The notes under the pieces were generated by a model. That model was not told the origin of the DNA. It was given only the letters and a program-made list of their open reading frames with translations, and did not search any database. The translations under genes were made by a program, and so were the position numbers. DNA of 64,000 nt from Mortierella alpina (lineage: Eukaryota > Mortierellomycota > Mortierellomycetes > Mortierellales > Mortierellaceae): assembly GCA_029449245.1 (NCBI GenBank), contig JANATF010000001.1, positions 1,736,001 through 1,800,000 on the forward strand, given 5' to 3'. Shown piece by piece: positions 9,911-21,506 of this stretch. The first letter of the stretch is position 1. Every line of letters starts with the position of its first letter.

Positions 9911-12248
9911 TCAGTCACGAGACGCGCGACCAAACTCGTCCACCTTCTCTTGCACTGGTAGCCCCAACCGCGATTCAATGGCTCGAAGTGCCGCCGCATC
10001 TTCGTGTCGTCTACCTCCCCTGTCTCTCTGATCTCTTCTCCTACCACCACCACTCTCCCGCCGATCGTCCCTGTGTTCACCTCTGTCTCGTCTACGTTCC
10101 CTGCCCGAGGCTGTCTCGATGGGCTTCTCGTAAATGGTCTCGCGCTCATAGAAATCACTATACAACTTGGTCTTCGGGATCTGCTTCTCTCTCCTCGAGA
10201 AGGTCGACTCTAGCTCCGCCAAGAAGTCATCCGCATACTGATTGATCCTCTCGGACGCAGCAGCAGAACTTTGGATGCCGACTTCATCATCAATGGGAAC
10301 CTTGACTCGACCGCCCAAACGCAATGAAATATCACCTCGGCGTCCACGGTTTCTGAGAATATAGATGAAAATGACAAAAAGAAAAAAAATTAGAGGCGCG
10401 CAATGGGAGAGGGAGTTCCATGGAAACTGCTCAAATTCATCATACTCGTACTCATAATCGTCGCTTCGAAGGCGAGTGCTTGACTCTGGTGACCTAGATC
10501 CATGTTCGCGCCTCAAAGACCGGGCCGGCGACATGGAACCGCCTCTAGATCTTGACCTGGATCTGGACCTCGAGCGTGACTGTGATCTGGCCATTCTGTT
10601 CCTTGACCAAGATCTGCGATTTCGGGTTGGTGAGGGCGATGGAGACGCCTCACCCTCCAACTTTCTAAGAAGGCGGCTCATGGTCTGAATGCCGCGGCCG
10701 CGGTTCCAGACCTCGTCTTCGTCCGCACGACTGCGACGACCATATCTGGACGAAGATGATGTTCCCGATCGTGCCTCTTCTCGTCCATGAATCGCATAGT
10801 ACTGGCTCTTGGCTGCTGCTCCACGCTCCTTGCGATCATAGTCTGTCGCATAACGGACAAACAGGCCCGCATTACGACGGATCATTGGCTGGTTACGGTT
10901 CTGGACAGGAATGTATTCCTTGGCTCGCTGCAAGCGATTCTTAGATCCCGGAACCACGACTGCAGGTGTCCCATCTGCGGTCTGTGTCAACAGGTTTACT
11001 GTGCGGCTGGGCTCCACGTCTGCGGATGTTGTACCAGTATTTTCGCTCCCGTTTTGATCCTGCTGACCATCCTCTTCCTCTCCAAAGTTGACATTGTTAT
11101 CCACGAGCTGAAAATACAATGCACGCTTAGCAGAATAAATATCTGGAAAGACAATGTTGCAAGAGGAATCGTCAATCCATTCCACGTGGCTGGGGCCGTA
11201 GGCTTCAAAGTACGCCAGTACGTCCTTTGTCGACATCTCGTCCGTTCCATAAAGATGGACGGCGTCAGGGCGAATGGTCGAAGTCCTTGGTGGAGTCTCG
11301 GGCAAGTTGTGAGGTCGTGTCCACTCTCCCTCGTCTTTCAATGTCGTAATTGTTTTATGTAATGCAAATAAGGTTGAGATCAGGATGTGTCCCCTGGGAG
11401 AGAAGAAATAGCCCTTGTTCGCGAGAAGTGCGTTACGTGTACTCACCGACATCCATGCTGGATCCCTCTTCGTCCATGGCCTCGTCCTTTGGCTGTGATT
11501 CTGCCTGAGGTACGGCCCCAAACCGCTGTGCTCGATTTGCTTTTTTGGCGCGCTCCTCCTTTGACAGCGGATCGAATCCTGAAGAAGGGATGTAAAACGG
11601 CAGTAATCAGAATCCTGGATACCCCTTTGTTTAGCAACCGTGCATAGTTCCAAGGCAAAGTTTTTTTGGCTCTTTGCCCGATGATTACCAGTGACGAATC
11701 CTCCACTCTTGCTGGCATATCTCTGCTGAGCAAATGCATCGCCTAGACCTCGCTGCTGCGATCTGTTGTTCCCATAGTTATCGGACAAGGCGCGATCCAG
11801 TCCTGCAGGCTCTGGTCTCTTCTCACTCTGAAATCGCGTTGTGATGTCCCTGGTCTGTTCTTCCAGGCTCCTGAAAATGAGTAAAATCGGTTCCTGTGTT
11901 AGTGAATGTGAGGAAAAGTATTGCCATGAGCCTCATCAAGACTCGGGCAGAGGGGGCAGTGTGAGAATGTCGGCGAATTCCTTACTGTTCGAGTTCGAGC
12001 ATAGAGTCTCTGTACTGAGTGTCGTTCAAAGCTGCAGCTGGGGGAGCAGCTGCTGAGGGTGTTGCAAGGGAGAGATCCAGGTCCTCTTCTTCGAGCATAA
12101 GGTCCTAAAGGCGCAGAGAATGAGGAGTGCTCGCACAATGTGTGAGAGAGGGAGGCGAGATCATTATTGCCGCTGACAGCAGCGGTATATGTGGCGAGTG
12201 GTCTGCAGCCTAAGGGCTGTCCATCCTTACAGTGTCCTCGGTGTCCAT
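9911..12248 (-). CDS. NCBP3-like nuclear cap-binding protein
   Basis: This is a homologue of animal NCBP3 (C17orf85), an alternative nuclear cap-binding subunit that links capped mRNA to export complexes. Exons in transcript order are 12248-12231, 12104-11986, 11870-11689, 11578-11447, 11334-10428 and 10352-9911, giving 599 residues. The block FDPLSKEERAKKANRAQRFG and, near residue 200, EWIDDSSCNIVF correspond to the NCBP3 N-terminal region whose W-[IL]-D-D motif contacts the cap and whose fold is RRM-like. The C-terminal half is strongly basic and arginine/serine-rich (SQSRSRSRSRSRSR), then K/R/E/D-rich. I assign it by these two motifs and their order. The first exon encodes only MDTEDT. The final donor GTTTCC at 10427 is not a strong consensus, but it joins frame correctly to AAACCGTGG. 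Confidence 0.8.
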
Positions 12249-13793
12249 GGTGTACTGTGTCCTTGTTTGTTCCTGCTGTCAACTATGGAGCGAGTCTGAG
12301 AGAGCGAGAAGGGACCGATGGGATGGAGAGAATTGCACAGAGTTCGCTGGCAGCTGCTGCTGCACTGAGCAACATCAAATGGCTCTGTGTGGCTTTGCCC
12401 TGCCAACTACCAATTTTGAGTTTTGACGCGCAGAGTCGCGACTCTGCAGGCAACTTTGGCAAGTGAGGCAACCCAGGTACTACGCGATCGCATTCCCCAG
12501 CATCCCACTTCTTCTATACCGCCGACCAAACTGCTTTCAAAGATCAGATCCACTCTGCCGCGACTAGTCTGTATGTAACTTCTTACTGTCACGGTACGGA
12601 AAAGCGGAAAAGCAATGGGTGATAGCAGCAATGGGTCGCACAAGGTCATGGCGCGCGTTTGTATGTGGCTTTCTCTGGCATTCGTGTTGCTTCGTGCCTT
12701 CCAACTTCCCAACTAGGGTCAATCGGCAGATTGCTCCTTCATCCCCTTCAACAGCCACTGCTCCCAAATGGGATCTCATTTAATGTCAACGTTCATCAAC
12801 ACCTACTAAGAGGAGGACACGCGACTGCACACGAGAAGCATGCGCCACCTCGATATGCTCCACCAGGAAACCCTGAAGGGTCTGACCTCTTTCGAAAGGA
12901 CGCGTGCATGTCGCAATGTTACATTCAGAAACCTCAGCGACCAGTGGGGAACCTGCTCCATCCAGGGACACATACCACCCGGCGATCGGTCCATCCTTCT
13001 CAGCAGGCAGTGCTTAGACTTAAGCCCCTGGGAATATCGTTCGCATCTACAATATGGGCCGCAACAGTAGCCACAATATGTTATACCTTATCTACCTCTT
13101 AGACGGATAGCTGAACAGCGACTGAACCTGGGGTTCTTTATTACTCAAGCCATCTGTTTCTCGAAGCATAGTTCAATGTTTCAGAACCTCTCGCCCTGGA
13201 CCGAACTGAGGTTGAGTTATCCAGCACAACATTGAAGCAAGCCCGAAACATCGAACTATCCCGCGGTCCTCGCCAGGGCTCTGTCGAATTGTCCTCCACA
13301 CATGGAATCACTCCATGTCTCATACGACTCCTTCTACTCTGACGACGCTGCAAATACAAGTAGTCCTCCTCTCAAAGTTCCCTTTCACCTTCAACCTTCC
13401 ATGGAAGCCGCTCTCACTTCGCAAATACTATTTCACGTGCGACTATGACTGCAGCTTCTAGTCCTTGCTCCATATTGGCTTAATTCCATTCTTCAAGAAC
13501 ATCTGTCCACTGCTCGAGGATCTGTCCCCACACAACCTTTTCTACTGGCCGCAAGGTCCGGCACCAACGACCGAGATGGTGCCTTCGTTGCGCGCAGCTG
13601 TCGCCAAGCGCGAAGATCCTTGAAATCCCATTTATGGATATAGAGCCCGACAGCATTTCCCCAGCGATAAGACCATACCTCCATCATCAATGCAAGAGGT
13701 TTATTCACAAGACAAAGGAAGGAGGAGGAAAGGTGTCAAGACTCCTCCATTCTTCCGTTGCCACATTGTCTCCAAAAAAAGAACTACGCGCCT
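12249..13793. other. Intergenic gap, NCBP3 promoter side
   Basis: I see no gene here. The part nearest 12249 should contain the promoter of the NCBP3-like gene, and the part nearest 13793 the 3' UTR of the SMP-domain gene. The open frames are short, overlap on both strands and show no conserved motifs. Confidence 0.5.
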
Positions 13794-16700
13794 CTAGTCA
13801 CTCCCCATCTTTCCCGACAACATGGGATCTTCTTCACTCACCCTCCTGTCCTCCAACGACCTCTTCACCCAGGCCTTCGTCGCCCCAAGGGCAGCCTGCG
13901 ACTTTTGTTGCAGAAATGCAGATCGCGAGGATGTCGAGCTTGAAGACGCTAAAGAGGATGCTCCTGAAGAGCCCGAGGGCGACAGTGATGGCCTTGCACC
14001 GGTACCTGGAGCGGCTCCTGCGGTCGTTGTCCTCAGAGTGGGTGTCAGAGAGCTGTTCATAGGAGCTGTAGGTGGCAGCTGCGAAGAATCACTTGTCGTA
14101 TCAAAGGGCCGGCCGAGCGGATACAGATCCACCTCTCGTTTGGCTTGAGCACCACTCGGCGTGCTTTGTTTTGATCTCTCCAAGCCCCGCGGCAATGGCT
14201 CCTGTCCCCAATAGCCCTGCGGCCGATCGGATGGATCTGATTGACCAAGCGAGCTCCTTTGCACCAACTCTTGATCTGGACTGGAGGATGCCTTATTGTT
14301 GCTGTTGCTACCGCCGACAGTGAGACTGCCCTTGCGACGGTGCCCCAGTAGCCCACTCAGTGACGAGCCCCTGGACGAGGACGTTCCGTTCCCACCGCCG
14401 GGTTCCTGAGCCCCATCACTGCTGCTGTTGCTCGAAATCTTTTTCAAAAGCAGATCCTTCTTCATCCGCAAAGACATCAAACTGTCACCGCTATTCTTCC
14501 GACCATGATCCTTCACAGAGTCTGTGCCGTTGCTACCCTTGAATGCTGGATCGCCCTCCTTGCTAGTACCTTGCTGGACAGCTCCGTTGCTGCCGCTCCG
14601 GTCATGACCCATCTTGTTCCTTCGGTCTGACGAGAAAAGACTGGCGAGATTTCCTGATACAGCACTTGAGCTCGACCTGGGATTGCCTTCCAGAATGCCC
14701 GCGATGCCAATATGAGACGATGACGACGACGACGACATGCCTCCGTTGCTGCCATTGCCCTCTCCTCCACCATTCCCTTCCCCATCCTTGCTCCAATTCT
14801 TTGGAACTGAATCCAGTCGTCGAGGGGCTGTCGATCGCGGAAACGTGTCAAACTCTGCTCTGTGACTCTGTTGGTGCGATTGCAGTGGCTGGGATTGTTC
14901 ATACAGGGTTGCTGTCTGCTGTTGCTGCTGCTGATGCTGTTGCTGTTGCGAAGGCTGTTGCATACTCTGACTGTTCTCACTTTCGATCGGAGACTTTAGA
15001 GATTGGTATACAGGATCATTCCCAGTCGGAGTCATCACATCCTCGGCATTATCGCTGCTTTCAGAATCATTGCTCGCCGGCGACTCGAGACTTGCAAGAC
15101 GTCGCATCGAGCTGGAAGACGCTTTCTTCGAGGGCCCATTCGAGGGTGAGGATCCGAATATCCGCGGCCCCTGTGTGGTTTCTGCGGATTCGTTAAGCGC
15201 CGACAGCTTCGGGATCACGGATGGCATCTTTGAGGGGTTGTTGCCACCACTCACGCCACCAACACCAACACCAACACCAACACCGCTGCTGTTATTAGAG
15301 TGTGGTGGCGTGCCTGCAGGTGATGTACGGATGGCCGTGGCAATCGATGTCGCCACGGTCGGCTTTGTGTTCAGTTTGGTTGCCTCGACAAGCGACTCTG
15401 ACGACCGTGAGGGAAAATGAGCCTGCGAAAAGCGCTTGAATTTGGCAGCCATAGTGGCAGCAATGGGTGTCGATGCGGTGCTGGTGTTGCTGCTGCTGCC
15501 GTTGTAGTGCTGATGGAGGTACATTTTGGGGGGTGATGGCGATGGCGGCGTGGTCGACAGGTGGGCCGACTCTGGGTCAACGTCCGACTCCGTGCCTGTT
15601 GAACTCCACGACATCCTCCGGTCCATTTTGCCTGCTGTTTGCGGTCCATGATCCGAGTTGAGAGAGCACTCACTGCCACGCCGCCCCTTTGCTGCTTTAC
15701 CACCAACAGTTTTGCCAGTCATCATGGACTCTGCATCGCTGTCGTCCACATGCTCCGGTTCAATCTCTTCGTCTCCTTCAAAAATACCTCCTGTGCCCCG
15801 AGAGTCGAAAAACGGATAGTCGTCCATGTTGGGCAGGACAATCGCCTCGACCATCGCCTCTCTGATCTTGGTCTCGATGGCTCCCAGTACCATGTTCAGC
15901 TTGATCGCCTTATCCGCAACAATGGGCTCGATCACAATGTCCATGTCGGGTGGCTCTTGGAACCCTATCCAGAAACGGTTTGTTGGTGGGGCCTTGATCT
16001 TGAGCGTCATCGTGCCCGAAATAGATTTGACCAGCACGGCCAGAACGATGGTTACTTTCATTGACTTGAGTCCCACATCGACCTCAATTTCGACCCTGAC
16101 ACCTCCTTGGTAGGCTAGATGGAACTCTGCTGTTAGCTCTCCATTGACTGCGAGCTCATGCAGCTTTGTGCGCGTGATATAAGGAATGCTGTGGCCGACA
16201 TCGAACGAGCGGACCTTGATCTCGCCCAAGAACGACGGTCGCTTCAGCTTGAGGGTCTTGCGTGTAATCTTTTGGATAAAGACATCCTGGATTCTTTTGG
16301 TCTTGTAAATCCCAAGAAAGATGCGGCCCAGAAAAGAGTTGAACCAACGAGTGTTCTCGTGGTGCTTGTCCGAGTGAAGCGTGCGGATATGGTTCAGGAT
16401 GGCCTCCGGGTCAAACTGAGCCTTGTCTTGAATCTTTTGCTTCGTACCAGGCTTTCTTAGTTTCGATGCATATAAAAGAGCAAGATACCTAGAATGATTG
16501 GGGTGAGTATGAAATGTTGGGCAGCATGAATGTTAGTGATATGCATAGTTGCAGAGGAAACTGATAAAAAAAATCTCCCCCCTCACGATTGCATGAACCA
16601 GCTTCTGCTTTCGGCATCGGCAACATTACCAATCCTCCTTAACCACAGGAGTATGAATAAAGATGTAGTACTCATCTTGGCCATTGTCAAGGATGCTTGC

Positions 16701-17549
16701 AGAGGCCGGGGCGTCTGATTTGCGCTTGATTTGGATAGGGTGCTCTTTGTTGAACACTTCGTTGTCGGGGAGGTTCTTTGGGAATATCTTGACCTCGTAC
16801 AGGTTCATGGGCACTACCGATTTGCAATCCCTCTGCTGGTCGCTCTCGTACAAGAACAGGGTATCATACCGCAGTACTGCATAGTAAGAGTCCTTGGGCC
16901 GCGCGTTCTTTGGCTGGAACAGCATGTTGCTCATATAGTCCGAGATGGATTCCGCTGCTGGACCAAGCCGGGGCACCCGGGTCATCCGCACATAGCCCTC
17001 CTTGTTTAGGTTGGGGTCCGACTGCATGAGCACGTCCGGCTCACGAGCGGCGACTGTCCTCAGATTGTGCGTCGCGACGGTTTCTCCTTCGCTCATGGTT
17101 CGCTGATCATCCTCGCTGTCAGACTGGTCTGTCTCCTCGTCACTGCCATCCTGCGTCACCCTGGTCCTGAGACGGGCTGGAGCAGTGGTCGCTGTAGCAG
17201 AGGACACTCCTGATGCGATAGATGCCGATGATGGCGATAAAGTGTGGGCCTTTGATTGCTGATCGGTTCGTGAACGGGGCTTCTTGGTGTCTGATCTCTT
17301 TGACTGCACACTTCCTGGATGGCTCGGTCCTCCTGCTGTGGTTGTGCCGGTTCTTGTCGAGCCATCCATCTGTAGCCGTGAATTTTCGTGAATCTCCTGT
17401 ACGATGGTCGGCGGGGGCAGATCGGTGGGCCGAGGCTGGCTCGGGTCGAGCGGCGGCAGACGGATCCAGAGGACCGCAGCGGTCAGCAGGAGTGTGAGCG
17501 GGATAAAAGTAACACCGCCTAGCAGGTAGAAGAACAGATACGGGTGCAT
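13794..17549 (-). CDS. Nvj2/TEX2-type SMP-domain lipid-transfer protein
   Basis: This is a likely ER membrane protein acting at membrane contact sites, related to yeast Nvj2 and animal TEX2, which move lipids through an SMP (TULIP) cavity. Exons in transcript order are 17549-16630 and 16488-13794, giving 1204 residues. Residues about 4-30 form one hydrophobic segment (FFYLLGGVTFIPLTLLL), matching the N-terminal anchor. A PH-like region follows near residues 225-305 (YYAVLRYDTLFLYES and KIFPKNL). Next comes an SMP domain near 320-520 with WFNSFLGRIFLGI, GHSIPYITRTKL and PPTNRFWIGFQEPPDMD. The last 650 residues are serine-, glutamine- and glycine-rich and look disordered, which makes this longer than yeast Nvj2. 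The anchor-PH-SMP order is the diagnostic evidence. The donor GTAATG at 16629 joins the CTAG acceptor in frame. Confidence 0.88.
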
Positions 17550-18996
17550 TCTTTCTTGCTCTGTGTCCCTCAGATGGCCCAGTGGCAAAAAAAAAGGGAA
17601 GGGAGGTGAAGGTGAAGGCGAAGGCGAAGGAGGGAGGCGAAGGGAAGAGGAGGAATGCGATATCAACAAGATTGGAAGTGGAGGGGTGAACGAATAAAAG
17701 CTATGCAGAGGAAGAGGAAAGTGGGCGCACAGGTGGCAAGCTGAATACGTGTTCAATCAATCGAGGGTCCAATTCAACGTGCTTCTGGCTGTTCGGTGTT
17801 GTCTGCGATTGTGGTGCAATTGCGACCATGCACACACGCACAGGACGGAACAGAAGTGACCTGTCCGGTCGTGGGATCCAGATCACGCTTGCACAGCGGT
17901 GCTCAAGTTAGAGGTCGCTTTTTGAATCGAACAGGCAGACCATGCGACAGCGCACAACTACGGAGCTTGAGCAGAGGAAAGACCGTTGACGAGGTGGCAA
18001 AAGGATTGGTGTATCGGTGTGTGTGTTTGCGTGGTGTGCGGTGTGGTGTGGTGTGGTGTGGTGTGTGCTGTTGCGGGTTGCGGTTGCTCACTTGGTCATG
18101 GGGCTTGACCCGCGGGAGGCAAGAAATGGGAAGCACTGAGGCGAGTAAGGTTTGAGGAGTATGGGCGATGGGGTATGCTGGGGGGGGGGGTGCTGGGGGT
18201 GCCTTTGGGCCGTGTGTGCCAGCAGGGGATGAGCTAACGATGAGCGAGGAGGTGCGTCGTAGCAATGGTCGCTGCAATGGTCGCTGCAATGACGACGAGG
18301 GTGCGAGGAGCAGGACGCGGACAGAGGTGCAAAGGAGCGGAGAGGAACACACGGACAGAGGACAGAGGACAGAGGAAAGAGGAAACACCCTTTGTCCCGC
18401 TCGCCCTTTCGGGATTGCAAAATGACAGTCCTTTGAGCGGGCCTGTCTTGCCTCTTGGCGCCCACTCGCGTTCAAAAAGAAGTATCGTGTCATGATGCGA
18501 GCATCAACTACGTGTGCGCATAGTCAAAGAGGTCATAAAGTCGTGGTTTATTATCGCACCAGCGGAGAGTATTCGTCAAGGGCATCATTTCGGCAGAGGG
18601 AGTATATACAATTGCTCGATAGAAGTTCAGAAGAACGGAGAAGGCGAAAGGAGGATTGGGTAGAGTACAAAGGAAGAGAGGGTCAAGACATTGGACTGGA
18701 GCGAGGTATCGGGGGTATAATGGATATGTCTTGGGAGGCTCGTTGTTTGCATGTGGGTGCATGTGGATGCAATGTGCAGCAGGTGTGCAGCAGTGGTGGT
18801 TCGTCTTGGAGTGCGGGGCGCGTGTGTGGCGGGTCGTGCGACGACGACAAGTGGGGCGTAGCGGCCTAGCGGCACTCGCTCATTCCTGAATGCTCGGGCT
18901 CAGAGGCTCATCTCGTAATCTGGCCGAACAAAGCGTAGAGTACGACGCCGACGAACAATGGCCATAATGGGCAAAAAAAGGGGGGAGACGCCTTTT
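17550..18996. other. Intergenic gap with GTGTG repeats
   Basis: I see no gene. The region has a purine-rich tract around 17588-17655 just upstream of the SMP gene start, a GGTGT pentamer run near 18032-18066, and a G-rich tract near 18180-18192. It should contain the SMP gene promoter and the 3' end of the gene at 18997-21506. Confidence 0.5.
18032..18066. repeat. Imperfect GTGTG pentamer microsatellite
   Basis: GGTGT units repeat about six times in a row here. This is simple sequence in the upstream flank of the SMP-domain gene. Confidence 0.8.
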
Positions 18997-21506
18997 TTAC
19001 CTCCGAGCAGAGATCATGTCAATATCGTGGTGGTGGAACCCTGTTCGAGGATCCACCAGCATCATGTTGTTTGCCTCGCGCACATCAAACCGCTGCGCCT
19101 GTCCAATGATGGCCGGCAGCTCCTTGTCGTAGTTGATGTTATATCCATATCCATCGAACTGTGGCAAGCCCACGAAATTCACCTCATGCCCGAATCGATC
19201 CGACTCCAATTCGATATCATCATCGTCCTCATCCTCACCCAACCGGAACCGCTTACAAAACTCCTCCTCGTCCTCATCCGGGTACGTCGACGCGAGTTCC
19301 GAAAACTGCTCGCCATGATCATCCTCGAGGTAAAAATAAAGTCGTCGCGATCGCAGTGGCTCCTCCTCCTCTTCTTCCTCGACTTGCGGCAACTCGGGCT
19401 GATGTCGCTGCTGCTGTTGAGGCACCTGCTGCTCCGGCAGTTTCGAATGACGATGCTCAGGGCGGCCAACGTCACACAACTGCTGCTGGAGTTGCTCATG
19501 CAGTTGATCCTGCAAATCCATCAGCTGTCGCAACTCCTGTTGCTCTTGTTGCTCGCGCTGCTCGCGCTCCTGCAGTGCGACCTGCATGGCATCATCTCGC
19601 TCGTCCTCGAGGACACCCTTCAACAAACGAGCCTGCATCCGCCAGTCCTCCTCCATAGCCAACCGCTCCGAAATCGTATAGTGGTCGCGCTTCTGGAGCT
19701 CGAGCGCTGATTGCTGGACTGTCTCTGAAACAAGTGTCGAAGACACTGCAAGATCCTCGACCGACGCCGTCTCTGACATCTCATCGACATCTGGAAACCG
19801 CTGGGGGACTCCTTGCTGAATACTCGCAAGACAGTTGCGGTGGTGTAATGGGATGCGGGATTCTTGAAGCGACGAACGTGGTGCTGGAGGGCATTGGTAC
19901 AAATGCTGGGTCTCGACCTCTTCCGTCTGATAGCCAGATTCGCGAATGGCAGAGAGCCTTGGATCATGCGTCTTGAGGAGGTGGTTGTTGTGGTGGTGAT
20001 GGTGTTGGCTGTTGTAAGGAAGGTAGTGCGAGTCCTTGTGGCGATAGCTTCCACCGGATTGGGCACTCCTCCTCCGTAAACTGCTGCTGTCAGATCGGGA
20101 GCTCTCGTGGCTCCCTCTGTGGGTCGCATGCCGGGTGGTCGGCGTCGAGGGCACTTGCTGATTAGCAGCGGCCTGCTCGCTTTGGCTCAGAGTCTTTTCT
20201 GATAAGCGGGCTACAGCAGCCGTGAGGTCGAGCCCGTGGAAGGGGAGTTCCCGCGATGTGTTGTGGTGCACAATGATCTTTTCGCGCTCCTCGGGGCTTG
20301 CATCGGCCATCCGTTGCGAGAGCTCTTCGTCCTCGACCATTTGCCAGAGACCCTTGATCGTCCTCGCGTACTCCTGCGCCTGAGAGACGGACGCAAAAGA
20401 AAGCGAGAAGGGGTGCATGATATGGCGTTAGTTGGTTTTTTTTTTTTTTTTTTTGCATTTACAAGACACAAGGGGAGAGGGAGTGGATAAAAAAAAACTA
20501 GGGTGGACACACCCTACTTTAGTCTAGCATTCGACTAAGAGGGCGTGCGCCCGTTGGTGGATATGCGGCAAGGCCCATTCCCTTGACGCTCTGAATTCAC
20601 CAAAGGAGCACGAGTTCAACCCCAGCTGGATGCACCATCGGCGAATTTCAGGTACCAAAAAACCTTGTAGTCCTCGCCTGTGCTGTGTCTGTCTCTAACA
20701 CCGTCTCCCGAATCGAGAGCACTTACCACACTTTCAGCGTCACGTAGTGTCTCGGATGAAGTCCTAAACTTGGCAGACAGGCCCTTGAAAATCTTGGCTG
20801 CCTGGTACTCAGCAAAGGCCTTGGCAGTCAGGTCGTGGAGGGCGGCCGAGTTGTCGATCGTCTTGTCGCTTTCTCTCTTCAAGTCGCTTTTCCTCTTTTC
20901 CTGCATGGGCTTTAGCACGTCCTTCAGCTGCGGCCGTGGCTGCGATGGCGGCAGCTGGTTCTGCAGCGAGTGGTACTGAGGCTTCTGCTTCGTCATGGGC
21001 ATGAAAGATATATGTTGTTGCTGACTTTGATACGAGTTTTTCAGGTCCTTCTTAAAGTCGTCGCTGAGCCGGAATCGGGTCGGAAGCGAAGTGTGGGAAC
21101 CATTACGCATCCCGACGGGCAAGGAGGAGGGGGTCATTTGGGTAGGATGGGTAGGATATGGAAGGTAGGGTGACGATGCGGAGGCGGTGGAAGGCTGCTC
21201 ATCCTTCCTCAGGTCCTTGGAGGAGATGTATTGTGTCCTCGGTACGTAGGTGGTCTCGGGTGCAAAGCGCGGTGCAATCGTGGTCTCTGAAATGTTGGCA
21301 GGAGCCAAAAGCGCCGTCGCAAGTAAAGGCGTTTGCGTCTGCAATGAACCTGTCGATTTTTGTACTGACGTGTTGGTGGTCGAGGTGTCGGCAGTCGCAG
21401 CATACGTTTCCGAGATGTTGCTGCTGTTGTTGCTGTTGTCGGCGCTGGTCTTCTTCTTGCTTTGCCTCTTTTTGAACCACTCTTTGGCGTTCACTAGCGG
21501 CGCCAT
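18997..21506 (-). CDS. Unrecognised 720-residue acidic/glutamine-rich protein
   Basis: I do not recognise this family. Exons are 21506-20727 and 20379-18997, joined in phase 0 by a GTAAGT donor and a CTCAG acceptor. The protein starts MAPLVNAKEWFKKRQSKKK and has a Ser/Thr/Asn-rich disordered segment. A helical core then spans the splice junction, from AFAEYQAAKIFKGLSAKF through EYARTIKGLWQMVEDEELSQ to ERLAMEEDWRMQ. A glutamine/glutamate-rich coiled coil near the last third (REQQEQQELRQLMDLQ) precedes an acidic region and a C terminus with GFHHHDIDMISARR. No signal peptide or membrane span is visible. The helical core flanked by disorder suggests a scaffold or regulatory protein, but that is only a guess. 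The 347-bp intron is long for this window and could hide another small exon. Confidence 0.7.
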
